From Phorcus lineatus (taxonomy: Eukaryota > Mollusca > Gastropoda > Trochida > Trochidae): DNA of 64,000 bases. This document shows, in pieces, positions 24,481 through 37,673 of this stretch (position 1 is its first letter; the number at the start of each line of letters is the position of its first letter). The notes below the pieces were generated by a model that did not search any database, was not told where the DNA came from, and was given only the letters and a program-made list of their open reading frames with translations. A program made the position numbers and the translations under genes. The stretch lies in contig OV121088.1 of NCBI GenBank assembly GCA_921293015.1, forward strand, positions 6,385,882-6,449,881, given 5' to 3'.

Positions 24481-27400
24481 GATGTGTCAAGGGTCAAAAA
24501 ACAAAAAAAATAAGTGACAAGAATTTAGGAACAAATCTGCGCCTGTATATTTCATGCCACTGCAATTGATAAGTCCCTAAAATTTCTTATTTCATTCATA
24601 TTTATTAAATGATTTGTCAAGTTTTCGCATGCCTTTCAGCTGTTTATATTCTTGCGATCCGACATTTACAATGCATTAGATATCATATAACCTCATTGCC
24701 TACTTTAGAATATATAACTGCTTTGCTTTAATACATATATACATATAGGCTTCACACAGCATAGTATCTTATAGAACAAAGGAATCACTTATTGAGCCTC
24801 GGTTTGAGTCGGACATGGTTCAATGTTGCATAAACGCAAGTCATTTTGCATTTATATGAATAGAGATAAATAACCTGGAGACATAAATTTGTTGAACTCT
24901 GACGATGATTTGGCCTTGCCATACTTTTCAGTCAGCAGGTGCTTCCTATACTCAAAAAGAGCCACACAGAGTCTAGAATCATAATGATTTGTTAGACATT
25001 TTGACAACTTTTCGCTACATACGTTGACAAAGTAAATTTACAGACATGACACTACATACGTTGACAACGTAAAGCATCCATATTTCTAATGTGAAAATAG
25101 ATTGAAATACTCTCATACCTAAATCAGCTATGCGAGGATTGTTAATTTTATTTAAATGAATGTGATTGCCAAATTGACTTTAATATATTATAAAATGTAA
25201 AGATGGCTGAACGTAGTACATAGCTTACATTTATTGCATGATGTCATAATGACCGTAATGATAACTCACAACAGTACAGTAACATATACTTTGACTTATG
25301 TCAGTTAAAGCTCATCATTAACTAAGGAAGACAACTATGACATAAAATGTTATTCATAGTTAGAATTTTGAACAAATAAATTACCATTTGATCGTACATG
25401 TATATCAATATTCGTTGTTGTAGACGCTACTTCTTCAAAACGGAAAACCCCTTTTGTTAAAGAGAATTGTTACCACCACAAATTTATGTCAACTGTCGCA
25501 ATGGCCTTGATAGTTTTTGTGTGAGACAATAGAAATTACCCTTCTGCATTTTACGTACAATCAATTTAAACATTGAACTCAAACTGTATGACATGATTTT
25601 ATGTTAATAGACACCAAATGGAAAGGCAGATCACATATCTAATAAAACGTAAAGAATTTGAGATGGTTTAGAATATTCCAAATAGGTATACTTATGAAAC
25701 AGTAATAATGTGGTGATAGATAAAAGTTTGATATTGATTCCGAAAATCTATTAAATCAACGAAAATATAGTTTGATAAGCAGCACTGACAAATTATACGC
25801 AATTCCTTGTTATTTTGACGTCAAAGATGCCAAAGGTTCTATGTTCTTACGTCAGTGCAAATGTATAAATATTGAACTGTTGTATCAACTGAAAGCTAAA
25901 AAGACATTAAGCATATAAGTAAACACAGGCGGTAGGGTAATTGTATTAATACGGTGTGCCTAAAATGGTTTACCAGGGAAAAACAAAACGGCTCCGTTCG
26001 GCGTTGGACGTTCAGAACGATTACAAATACCTATAGGATATCAACAGATAACCTTTCGTGTAATATTTAATTAATACCAGATTCACATAACTCGGTCAGT
26101 TTGAATGGCGTGGATGTCGTGAGTCTAAAAAATCTGTGACTTGACTGAATGTGTTTGATAAGAATGATCTCATCCTTTCACTTTGTTCTGTATTCCTATT
26201 ACTACTCCAGTTATTACTCCAAACTTTATCACCCATGACCTTAATCTAGAGTTGCCTTTTGAATTGTTTCAAATGTTATTTTGGGCGTTCATGTACTATA
26301 GCTTCATCAAAGGACGCTACTAAACGAAAATAACCAAAACAATATTTATTAAATGTTTTCTCACATTATTGTTTAAGCCTTCCTTCTGTGTCCTCTTTGA
26401 TGTACATTAGCCTTTCAGGATGCTTTATGTGCAATTTATCATAAGGGAACCGACGTATTTGGACTATTCTTCTTTCAGTTAAGAGAATGTAAACAAACAA
26501 AATTAAAAATGCATATCCTAACATCTTATTTCTACACCTGAATTTATATTTTTATTAACTCTGCTTTTGAACTAGAAAGAGAACCGGAAATGTGTCTATT
26601 AATGGCCAACGAAGTAGATAACATATATGACATACTTTCAACATCCTTTGCCAGTCGACATATGTGCTAGTGAATTTTGGGTTTTAATTCTTCCGACTCA
26701 GGGCAACGATGTGTGACAGGGACAGTTATTTTTTATTTGTTTAAATAATTATCTCAATGTTTTCATTAAAAAGTTTCACAACGTCTAGTTATTTATAATT
26801 TCCTTTTTTTCAATTTCTGATTTCTCAGTCTGAAATTTAATTTTACTGAAGAGTTAAGTAGTTATAATGAAAACATAGAAGCGGGAGGTACTCTTTTAAT
26901 AATCGCTGTAGATGGAAAATAATTAAGGCCATCTTTTATCATAATTAGAAATAAACGCCATGGTAATGAGCCTACCAGTTTTCTGCTGACAGGCTCTTCC
27001 TGTTAAAATTGCTCTTTCTTCATAACGATATTAAAAATAGTCAATGGCAGTAAACAGGTTATTAGTGAGCAAAATCAGAGATGAGCATTTAAAGATAACA
27101 ATTTGATTCTTTGTCAAATAAGGATTTACTTACCATTAGGATCTCGTTGTAAATGGCAACCATTCACAAGAATGTTATGCTCATTATAAAGGTTGAGACT
27201 CTTATTGTCCTAAATTATTATCAGAATCACTGCTTATTTTGGAAACCCGTTATCAAAATGCTTAATAAAACATACAAAAGAAAAAGACATCGCCACTTGA
27301 GAATTGATTTGGCATGCTCATGACGCAAGATAGCACTTTTCAATGATCAGAACAAACTTGTTTAAAGGAACAAATTGTATTTGCGGGAATTGTACAGGAA

Positions 27401-28208
27401 GGAATAAAAGCAAATCTAAAATAGGTTAACATCCTCAATTTCAAACAGCATGTGCAAATTAAACGTTAATTGAATTATAAATAGAACTGAATGAAAAATG
27501 TTTTTGAATTCTACAATCAAATTAAAAACATAATTAGTCAAAAATTTTAAGTAGTTAATTGGAAATTGCAACGAATTTATTCTATTAACAATTATCAAAA
27601 ATTTCACTGATCAAGTGGGACGCAAAAATAGAAAAAAATTCGAGTAATTCCATTTTTACTTTAGGTAGTTTGTCGTAATGTAGATATCAAAAGCAATTTC
27701 TGATTGTAAATAATATAAAATCCTATAAATTTTGTAAGTAAAGAAATTTTGTTGAGTTACATATTTGAACAGAATGATTACCTATTCTTGTAGACTTAAA
27801 TGGGTAAGGAAGGAAAAAATGGTCGCCACATTATAATATCTGCCATCGTTTTGATTGGTGCTTTATTTACTTAAAGATAAACTATTTAGAGCTTGCCGTA
27901 TGATTATCTTTTTCACGTGGCCTTTGCCACTTCCTTGTCAACACATGACAATATTTAATTTGGACACATCGGACATGAACAGATTTTATTCATTTGTAAT
28001 TACTTGCATGCTGATTCTGAGTAAGTGACTTATTATATAGCGCTGCTTGAGCAATATTTCAACCATTTGCGGCTGGCCTTACACAAAACGAAGAAAATGT
28101 TTTTCTGAACTAGGATCAAGTGCTTAAGTTTCCCTCAGCTAGGCCTTGTCATAATAAAGCCTTTAACACGCAATCTATATTCGTAACTGTTTTGAAGAAT
28201 GTTCTCCT

Positions 28209-28543
28209 CAGGGGCGTAGGAGCGAATTTGAATTTGGGGGGGCTTGAATTGAAATTTTGTAACCAAAAAAAACAAAAAAACTTGCTGGCTGCTTATCCCA
28301 TCTTATCATCAATTAGGACATAATACTGAAGTCAGTTTAATTCCTTGTTTGATTGGATGTTTTAGTTCTACCCTCAGAGTAGTTTTAGAACTACCCTCAA
28401 AGTAGTGCATAGTAACTGTTTTGTAACAATACTAGACCAGTTATTGGGAAATATGTAGTAGAAAGGGGAAAATAGTCATTTTGACAAAAAAAAACATTTC
28501 GAAAAAAAGTGGGGGGGGGGGGGGCTAAGCTCCCCTAAGCAGC

Positions 28544-28575
<32 letters not shown>

Positions 28576-28586
28576 CTACGCCCCTA
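28209..28586. mobile_element. 378-bp element with GGGGCGTAGGA inverted ends and CTCCT target duplication
   Basis: It starts CAGGGGCGTAGGAGC and ends GTTCCTACGCCCCTA, an inverted pair of about 12 bp. CTCCT occurs at 28204-28208 and again at 28587-28591. The related site at about 36745-36760 reads TTTTCTCCTTCTTCC with no insert, which supports the boundaries and a 5-bp target duplication. The interior is non-coding and contains GGGGGGGC near the left end and long G and C runs near the right end. The CAGGGG end resembles hAT-type MITEs, but hAT elements usually make 8-bp duplications, so the superfamily is left open. Confidence 0.75.
28511..28570. repeat. G14 / C28 homopolymer pair
   Basis: A run of 14 G (28511-28524) is followed after CTAAGCTCCCCTAAGCAG by a run of 28 C (28543-28570). 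The runs can pair as a hairpin, and the C run could form a quadruplex on the minus strand. Such tracts are length-unstable and prone to sequencing error, so exact counts may be wrong. Confidence 0.85.
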
Positions 28587-29400
28587 CTCCTTCTTCTCGA
28601 GATGCTTGGATTAACTAGATTTCGGCATTATCCGCATTTTAGTGACTATCAAACTCACGTTGCGTTATGATACTGCTTTGTCAACACAATTTGATTCGGA
28701 AATCCATTTCTTGGTACGCCTTACTTACTTGTAGGCACTGATTCCATTTGCATCATGAGAAATTGCAGCAACTTATATCTGCATTCTAAGGAAGATCGTA
28801 TTTTTCAAACATTAAATCCATTTTAGAATTTTAGACGACTGTTATGGGTAGTTTCAGACACAATTCTGACAAGGAGTATCATCTCATCAGCTAGTGTTAT
28901 TTTAACATAGAAAAAAATGTAATGAAGACATGAAGTTATTTCTCAATAGACAGCACATAGATTTTCATTGATAACTCGTAACCTATATTCCTAAATGTTT
29001 TGACGGTTTTCTCGTTCGATCCTAAGATGCTTGGATTAACAACATAGAGTTGGGCATTATCCAGATTATGTGTGATTATCAAACTAACGTTGCTTTATTA
29101 TACTTCCTTGTCAACACGATTTGAATAGGGCATTCACTTCCTGATACAACTAACTTACATGTACATGTATGGACTGATTCCATTTGAACTCTTACTTGTT
29201 CTTTTATTGAAAACAGGAAAATATTTCAACTTGCGCATAAACAGAAATTGCAGCAACTCACAACATTCTAAAGAAAAAACATATTTTAAAAAAACATTTC
29301 ATGCAGTTAAGTTTCTTAAATTTTTCTGGGAATAACTTTCGGACAAAATGCGGACAAAGAGTATAATCTCGACAGGTATTGGTCCCTTAATATTATTTAC
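28587..29400 (+). repeat. Two-copy tandem segment, about 424-bp period
   Basis: GATGCTTGGATTAAC occurs at about 28600 and 29024. After each come matching blocks: GGCATTATCC, GATTATCAAACT.ACGTTGC, CTTGTCAACAC, GATTCCATTTG and AAATTGCAGCAACT. A third, isolated copy is split between 36745-36906 and 42044-42240 by the CACTA-type element. Both copies here show the uninterrupted GATTCCATTTG site. Confidence 0.8.
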
Positions 29401-29834
29401 CTATATGAAGACATGAATTATGAATCACCCTCTATGGATACCGAATGTGACATGTGGTCCATTCGTCGGAATGAATGATCGATCAAAGAGTGACGCTCAA
29501 ATAATGTAGACATACTTTCTCACTAAGAATGATCGTAAGAGATTTTTTTTGGCCTCATCTGAGCAATTTGGCCATATTATTCTTGCATATGTTTTAGGGA
29601 TTAAATTAGCCCGAATATATCTGAACTTTGTGCTTTGTCAAAATGATATCATCAGCTTAACAATAGGGATGTTAAGTGGTTGATTGTTTCAACCGTAGTC
29701 TTCTTTGAATAGGTTGTTTGGAAATATGACTTAGCATTTACTTGGAAAAAAGCGCGCGTGTAAATATTAACCTCCATTTTGTCCTGTTAAGTGTTTAAAG
29801 ATACGGTCATTGTTACTCATTTTATTTTCAATGC

Positions 29835-30118
29835 ATCCTGTTAAATCAGCGTTTATGAATCCGCTCTCGCTCATCCCATATACCCTGATTTCTTTCTGGC
29901 TGAATCCCTCGTATAGCTGGCAACTGGTGACTATGCTCACCTGTTATTTTTTTCACCAAATGAAATGTCGTTAATCAAGAAGCTTCAAGCTTCTAGCTTG
30001 AACTCAAGGGATTTATCCATCCGGGTTGTGCCGCTGTTGTTGAATACGAGTCGTCTCAATGGCTGGTTAGATAGCTAGCGATACGAGGGTTTTGCCTTGA
30101 ACGAGATCAGGGTATTAA
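29835..30118 (+). mobile_element. Foldback-type MITE copy, CAGCGTA family, right end missing
   Basis: It starts ATCCTGTTAAATCAGCGT, like the 59589-59915 copy, and shares its internal blocks: GAATCCCTCGTA..GCTGGC, CCAATGAAATGTCGT, CATCCGGGTTGTGCCGCTGTT and GGCTGGTTAGATAGCTAGC. The right inverted end is not visible. Confidence 0.75.
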
Positions 30119-30910
30119 AACGAGTTTTGACTAATGTGTTTCATGATTAAAAGGTGTCTTGATTTCAGATGTAGATATTTACGAAGAATACTAATTCACT
30201 GAATCATATTCTACTTTTCACTCTTACACTTGTTGGTAGTAGCTTGTATTTGTTTATTTTCATGTTTTTTACATCGACATTGTACCTCTATCCTTCATGG
30301 CAGGTGTATACCAACATACATTAGCAGAATAATAAGAGTAGGTAATTAGTAAAAAATAATTACTTTAAAACCAAGCTGCATCTCCATTGACAATTAGCCG
30401 GTTTTTTTTCTTTTTCTACTTCTTGATTAAAACATTAAACTTCCATAACTACAGAATATGTTGAAAACCATATGATACAGGGACAAATCAGTTTAAATTC
30501 GGTCTATTGCTCGTCTATAACAATATTTATAGGATGAAATTATAAGCACCATTACCCTTGGTGAGGTGAGATAAATGTAGTTTAACGCCGCTTTTAAGAG
30601 TTGTAATACAACAGCTGCAAGAATATAATAACACTAATATTCCATAGATAAAAACAAAATAGACATATAATTTACATTTCGTGTAATGCTTGTAAATGAA
30701 ATCGGATTCCTCAACTAGGACATTAGAGAGCATGGTTGTTGTGTGATGAAGTTATAAGCACCATAACATTGTGAGTCATTCACTGACCATAATCGTTTAT
30801 AGCCTAGCCAACAATTAAGGATTCAGGTCATTAAGAGACCAGTAATTTGCGTAAATGGCTATTCAGTGAGGTCCAATGTTTTAGCTGAATGCATCGCCAA
30901 TAGTTTATAC

Positions 30911-31000
30911 GGGCTTTCTCCCTTCAATAATATCAACAACCGTGAAAATTCAAATATTCTTGAAAGAGGCGTTAAACCCCAAATCACCACACCTCACCTC
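30911..31000 (+). mobile_element. SINE 3' end, CTCACCT-tail family
   Basis: GGGCTTTCTCCCTTCAATAA, then TATTCTTGAAAGAGGCGTTA and CCCCAAATCACC..CTCACCTC match the ends of the copies at 47261, 51875 and 56446. This is a 5'-truncated copy. Confidence 0.7.
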
Positions 31001-31777
31001 AAAAGAAAGTCCTTTGCCACTGAACAGCTTTAGGAAGGAAAATGCTTGGATATACCTTGTCATACAATGAAACATTTTGTTCATGACTATTACGGTTCCA
31101 GCCAATACAAACATTTCCATGAATAATGACTCTCTATAATTGTATTTTATGAGTCACTGTATTGAATTCATTAACATGGTACTGATTACTCAGCATTTTG
31201 TTGGAATAATAGATCATTGTAACAATCTCGTATTTGGGAATGAATAATAGGGTTTGAATTGCCTACAGCGTTTAACTATATACATCAAATTTGTTAATAT
31301 AAAGTCTCCTCAGATTTTTAACTGGAAGAACAGAAATGTAATTCAATGTATTCTATGAGGAAGGATTCCGTTGTCCTGGTAAAGGCCTTCCATCTATCAC
31401 GAACCTTGCTTTAATGTATTTATGTAATCAGGTGTCAATGTGATATCCATTGACTATTCTTCATGAAAAGTTATGACTCGTCTGGAATTTAATGTGCTTG
31501 TTTGAGGTGTCAGAAAATGTTCTACAAATAGATAAATTTCACGTTTGGAAAATTATTTGTGTTGGACCAACTAGAACTAGGCTTCGAAGTTTCTATAAAC
31601 ACCTGTATGAGAATATGGAATATAATACTACTCAAAAGAGTCCAAGGATATTATCAATTTGAGTCAGAGTCTTAAGGATGAAAGGTAAAGTTATATTAGG
31701 AGAATAAACCCAACGATCTTAAAGGATTTGACTATGGCAATTTGACGATTTTAATAATTTTGAGTTACAAGCTGCAG

Positions 31778-31990
31778 CTACCATAGGTTGTATTCTGTAG
31801 AACAGTCAACCCAGCCAGTCCATATGTTAGTGCAAATCTCACTGAACATCGGGCACAAATGTCCCTTATAAGCAACATTTGGACAACTGTACCAAGTTGC
31901 GCAAGTTTGTCTGTATTCGGAAGAAACGAGACATATAGAAGCCATAACTTGAAACTCAAAAATATCGATTTCCAAATTAAAAACCTTCAA
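31778..31990 (-). CDS. Small cysteine-rich ORF, uncertain
   Basis: This minus-strand frame of 70 codons contains six cysteines in 41 residues: CLVSSEYRQTC, CATWYSC, then CPNVAYKGHLC, CPMFSEIC and a final Cys before the stop. The spacing C-x2-W and Y-x4-C-P loosely recalls secreted ShKT-like modules, but one expected Cys is Ser, there is no signal peptide, and no splice sites clearly frame it. Two overlapping frames are also open. It may be a decayed exon or chance. It follows the end of the P/Q homology and has no counterpart in block Q. I give it low weight. Confidence 0.2.
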   Translation of the reverse strand: MKVFNLEIDIFEFQVMASICLVSSEYRQTCATWYSCPNVAYKGHLCPMFSEICTNIWTGWVDCSTEYNLW

Positions 31991-32887
31991 AATTCTATTG
32001 CTATTGTCCTTCCATCAAAGCAAGATAAATTAACGTTATACATAACCATCTGTTGATGAAATAAGTCATAAGTTTGTACTCAATCCTTCCAAATGTCCAT
32101 GCATATTTACTGAAAAAGTCTACCCATAATGACCACTATTCCTTGGATTCAAGTAGTACAACCACTGTTTAAAATTAGAGCAATTGGCTCTGCAGCTAAC
32201 CATGCTTTTAAATATTTCATATAAAATATAATACATAGAAAAATAGATTTTCCAGAAATTTATTTTAATACTCAAGGAGTAAGTGAAAAGAATTTGAGAA
32301 ACAACCGCTTTAATTTCTTATTTCATGTCAAGTTTCTACGAATGTTTTGGGTTGTGCATATTCATGAGGTCCGGCGTGTATAATGCATGCAAGAGATTTA
32401 TCAAAAAACATTACCAATTTTAAAATTGACACATAAAATGGCATAAATTGACATTTAGAGATAAACTTACAAGTTTAGGGACAGAGACAGAGACTTGGAT
32501 AAACATAATTTCATTCCTTCACTTTCATCTGTATTTCTTTCACTTCCTTATGGATTGCGACCCTAAAATAGCGTGCCTTTCAAATAGTTTAAAATATCTC
32601 TATGGGCGTTCATTTACTATAACATGATCAAAGAGAGCTGCTCACAAATATAACCAAAATAATATTTATGAACATGTATTAAAACATAATTCTTTGCACA
32701 CGTGTCCTTTGATGTACATTAGACTTTAGATTTGTTGACATTTCATCATGTTGAAACAGACGGATTTTGACTATTCTTCTTTCAGTCAATGGTATGTAAA
32801 TGAATAATATCAAACAACACCTATCCTCAAATGTTATGTCCACGCATTAACACATAGTTTCTATTAAATCTTGTTTAAGAGAGAGCA

Positions 32888-32997
32888 GGGCCTAGATTTT
32901 CGAAGCTCTCTTAGCACTAAGATAGTCGTATGTACCATACATTAACATTGGCTTACGACTATCTTAGCACTAAGAGAGCTTCGAAAATCTAGACCCA
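32888..32997. mobile_element. 110-bp hairpin MITE
   Basis: Two 38-bp arms (TAGATTTTCGAAGCTCTCTT..AAGATAGTCGTA and its complement) are separated by a 23-bp loop, with only two mismatched positions. The outer edges are GGGCCTAG and CTAGACCC. The equivalent site in block P, about 26575-26600 (GAGAACCGGAAAT), aligns base for base with GAGAGCA joined to GGACAT, so P is the empty site. At most a 2-bp CA duplication flanks it. No coding capacity. Confidence 0.85.
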
Positions 32998-35900
32998 GGA
33001 CATTTGGTATTAATGTCTGATGAAGGAAACTACATGACGGACATACTATCCACATCTTTTGCTATTCATTATGTGTTGATGCAATTTGATTTCCGATTTG
33101 TAGTTTCTTCTATCTCCAGCTGAATGAATAAAAATTCGGCCCAACTTCATGGAAGTCCTCAAGCACGGTTGAAGACTTTTGGATGCAACAACATAATGAA
33201 CGCTCTTATTATTCAATGCTTGATTGAGTTTTCTTTTGGTTTCAAGATTTTCTTGGTGGGGAAAAATAATCTCTCGCTATTAACATTTACAAGTAGGCAT
33301 AAAATTAAGAAAGATCGCAAGTGTTAAATTTTAGTTTTAATTCACTATGTCAAAAATTGCGGTGGACATTTTGATCATATAAAAAACTATCAATAACAAA
33401 TATGTCATTTTATTTGAGAATTCTCTCAGTGTTTTCATCATAATTTACTTCTTTCTTCTCTATTTCAAACAAATTATTTCCGATAAAATTTTACATTATG
33501 TTAAAACCTTATTAGCATATGAGTTAGATTAATTTGAGGGGAAAGTGATTACCGAAAACTAGTAGCGTGATGTATTGTTATTGTCACAGCTACTGTAGTT
33601 AGCTTAAGTAGTTATCAACCCACGTTTCTATCATTAATACACATAATCTACATGATAACGAGCTCGACGGTTCAAATTTCTTATTGTCTATAACAATGGT
33701 AAAATAGAAAATAGCAGTAAACCACTTATTAGTAAGTAAAATTAGAGAAGAGCTTATATTACAGCAAAACAATTTGATTCAATGTAAAATAAGGTGTGAT
33801 TTACTATCTAGGAAACCATTCAAATATCATAAAAGAATTCAAATATTTCTCTGAATAAGTTATAAATTGTGCCATATATGCGTAAATTTTATTTCCCTGA
33901 AGTGAGAATAACTATCGCAAAATGATCTAAAAAGTGAGATGGCAGTTTTTTTTATAAAAAGAGTTGCAGTCATGAGAGCCTAATAATGCAAATCTCCTCA
34001 ATGCATTCTTAATTTATATGAAGGATTACAACCTAAACTGAATAGATACAATTATTTAGTGGAAAGTATGTTTGTATGACCTCCTTAACCTAATTCTAAT
34101 GGTGTCAATCAAACAACTAACATCGTAAGCTTATGAGTTTGCACTTCTGAATTTAATATTTCATTTATACCTTCGATATTGCTTAACTGTCTATGTTTAC
34201 CCAGATATATAATTTTAGTTTATAGCATTTCTTTAAGTCCAAATTTAGTCCATTAATCTAAAATATTCAAATGTGTTATTTACATGCATGGACACACCTG
34301 TTATTGATGTACATTTCTGAAACAAATCCATGCAACACGAAGTGATTTGAAGTGAATAAGGATGTTTTTATTCTGATGTAGTTCTGTCGCAATATTTTTT
34401 AAAAAATAACCTTATAAAGTATGTTCCTAAACTTACAAAAAACTGCTCAAACTTTTACCACAAACATACGTCATTGAGATTGCCACACATTTACATTCCA
34501 TCTGTTTTCTACCATCTCAAATCGGCTGCATAAGTAGTACATACTAGCACGTCCGAATTACCAACACATAATAAGAATTTGACTTATCAGGTGACAGATT
34601 AGGGAAAAGTTTATTCGGTAAAAAACAAGTTATACATTTATTCGTTTTAAGTTCAAAAGAATGTTTATTGGTTTTTCTTTGCATCCAACTAAATGTCTAG
34701 TAAACGTATCATGCATTACCCATTTTGTCCGCTCTGTCAGACAATGTAATGAAAACAGTATGCGATTTAAGTTAAAGTTAAGTTTAACCAAGGGATACTT
34801 TCCCAAACGAACCTCATCATTGTATGTTGATGAGTGTTATGTATGTGAAAGCTGAGATTTACATGAAATTGATTTGAGATATATGATTTGTGGAAGGCAA
34901 ATGTGATCTTATTGCACATGACGAATGTTGATGTAGTCTGACACCAAATCCGCGGTAACATTTACTGAGTGAACAAACATTTTGGTTGATTCATAAGATT
35001 CATAAGTACAGAATATAAACTATAAACTAATATAGAAAAAGGCCAGTGTCAATATAAAACAAATTCAAATGTTGAAATTGTTTATATCTAATGGGTCATG
35101 TCACATAATGCAAATTGATACAGATGAAACAATCTCATAAATTCCACTTATATTGAAACACATGTTTTATACTTCACTTGGGTACCGAATGGTCTCAGAC
35201 TATGGCTTGATGAAATCCATAGTACATTGAACGACAATAGCTGAAGGTCAAATGGAAGAAGTCAATGGCACCATCATCTTTGAATGATGCACTGGAAAAT
35301 ATTGGTAAACAGACTTCAGCATTAGGGCCTTACATTATGATAAGACTAGTTAGCTGAGTGAATGGACATATATTGAGGTTATGATATCTCTGCTAAGTAT
35401 TTGTTGATAAATGTGACAGAATAGTTCATATTTGGTAAATGTTTAGATTATCCTTAACACATAAGAAATCAAAGATTCAGCAACTTCAGAAAAATGGTAT
35501 ATCATCGGGAATGAATACTGACAATTAATGTATCTCTGACTTAGGTTTCTCTCTATTCATAGAATCCATTAATATGGTTCTGTTAGCATAAAAATCTTTA
35601 ATTTACGAGTTTGGTTTATTAATGGATGTATCGATTGTTAGTGAAAGACAAGGAGATAATCTACCAGTGTAACTATAATTTTATTTATCTGAAAGCCATT
35701 TCATTGGAAGGTCGACTCGTAACTGCATTTGGAAACCAAAACTTCATCTTTCATGAAGATATCTTTTGGAAATGACATCTGTTAGAAGCATCTGCATCTG
35801 TCTGCAACTTTTTATAACATATCATTATTTATATAGCTGTTTCTCCTGGAAATTAAAATTCGTCCTGGCAAAAGGCTTTTCCTTTTCAAGTTAGTTTTAG

Positions 35901-36906
35901 TTTAAAAAAGAAAAAGTAATTTATATGTAACTTGATTTTGACAAATTATGTTTTTCATGTATACAAGGTTTATACTTTCTCGACAAAGACTGTACAAACT
36001 TTTAATGAAAGGCAATGTTTCTTTGGAATCTTTGGCACAAAAGCACAACATTGATTGAAATGTTAACAAGTGAAAATATTAGAATCAACAACAATTTCAT
36101 TTTTCACTGAAATGTAATTTGAATATAATTCATATTTGTTATTCATTCACAGATGTGGCGGTCCGGTTTTCAGCTGATAATATTTAGAAAATAAAAAATA
36201 TTCATTTGATCAATAATCTCTCAATGAAAGAAAATATATGAGATTAAAATTGATGTGTGTATACTTATTTTTGTCAAACAAACTGTTGTTAGCACATCGT
36301 CAAAATCGATTTTTTAATCAGATAAATAACTGATAGAAAGCAGAAATATAGGGTAAGATAAGCTCATAAAATGACAGCAGATTTGTCAATCTTTAGATGA
36401 ATGTACTACTAAAATCGGATTAAATACGTATTCACTTTCACTGTCAAACTCATTATACCTGATAATCCAGAGATGAGGCTTTTATCTAGACCAAAACACA
36501 TTAACCGGGTCATCTATGTCTATCATGTCTTCTTATATTTTGCACAAACAAATGTGTTATATGTGCTTTACGTAATACATTCTTACTTGTCACATAAGGA
36601 AATATTTTAACCATTAGCGGCTGGCCTTATACATTGTGTGTCTAAACCAGGATCAAGTGCTTAATTTCCCTGAACGGAAAAGTGTCGCAACTAAGCCTTT
36701 AACTCGTAACCAATAATCGGAACTGTTTTGATGGATTTTCTCCTTCTTCCAGAGATGCTTGGAGTAACCACACAGAGTTCGACATTGTCTGGATTATGTG
36801 TGATTATCAAACTGACGTTGCTTTATATTACTTCCTTGTCAACACGACTTGATTAGGGCATTCCCTTTTTGATACAACTTACTTACATATATGCACTGAT
36901 TCCATT

Positions 36907-36930
36907 CACTACAAAAATGACTTGGTTTCC
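36907..36930 (+). repeat. CACTA-type left terminal inverted repeat
   Basis: 24 bp starting CACTACAAAAATGAC, identical to the reverse complement of 42020-42043. Similarity stops right after GGTTTCC. Confidence 0.95.
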
Positions 36931-37129
36931 AGAGCACGGAAACTAACATGAAACGACACGGAAACCAATATTTCCACTTGGTATCCAGACAAGGTTTATT
37001 AAGTTTCCATCTGGTTTCCTGAAACTTGAAACTACCAATTTACCCAGTATCCGTTTGGTTTCCATCACGGAACATTACCCACTATCCAAGCGGGATCCAG
37101 TTGGTTTCCATGATGTTAATTTACTGTAG

Positions 37130-37440
37130 GTTTCAATCTAGTTTCCATGTTCAGTTTAATGTTGGTTTCAACCTAGTTTCCATGTTCAGTTTAATGTTGG
37201 TTTCAACCTAGTTTCCATGTTTAGTTTAATGTTGGTTTCTTCCTAGTTTCCATGTTTAGTTTAATGTTGGTTTCAACCTAGTGTCCATGTTTTAGTTTGA
37301 TGTTGGTTCAAACTAGTTTTCATATCCTTATTTATGGTAGGTTTCAACTTGGTTTCCGTGTTTTGTTAGTTTATCGTTGGTTTCAAACTGGTTTCCATAT
37401 CTTTGTATATTGTAGGTTTCAACTTGGTTTCCATGTAGTG
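37130..37440 (+). repeat. 35-bp tandem array in the left subterminal region
   Basis: Units of the form GTTTCAACCTAGTTTCCATG + TTCAGTTTAATGTTG start at 37130, 37165, 37200, 37235 and 37270, exactly 35 bp apart, and then become irregular to about 37440. Each unit carries two TTTCMA-type cores about 12 bp apart. Subterminal arrays of short motifs serve as transposase-binding regions in known CACTA elements; that role here is inferred. Confidence 0.9.
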
Positions 37441-37673
37441 TGTCATCCATGTTGTAGTATTTGATTGGCATATGAATATATTTAATAATAATATTTTCAT
37501 AACCCTCGGTAGAACAGGCATTTGGATAACTATAGTAGAAATGAAAACAGATGGACAGGGGCTTTGAATTTACTATGCAAAATTAGTGAACAACTCTGGT
37601 GCCTTGTTCCGGTGCCGCTCGTTTTGTAAATCAATGAAACACAATTAACAAACACATCAATTACCATCAAATA

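Larger units (their letters stand above)
24481..31620 (+). repeat. Paralogous block P of a large diverged duplication
   Basis: Ordered matches to block R: 24500-24640 with 32290-32370, 26160-26500 with 32500-32830, 26990-27130 with 33600-33800, 28050-28750 with 36597-36906. Ordered matches to block Q: 27850-28050 with 45900-46150, 29450-29540 with 46370-46450, 30130-30310 with 47040-47200, 30720-30790 with 47690-47770, 31370-31480 with 48110-48220. Collinear order over several kilobases shows common descent by duplication. Identity by eye is roughly 60-75 per cent with many indels. No intact gene lies in the block. Confidence 0.7.
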
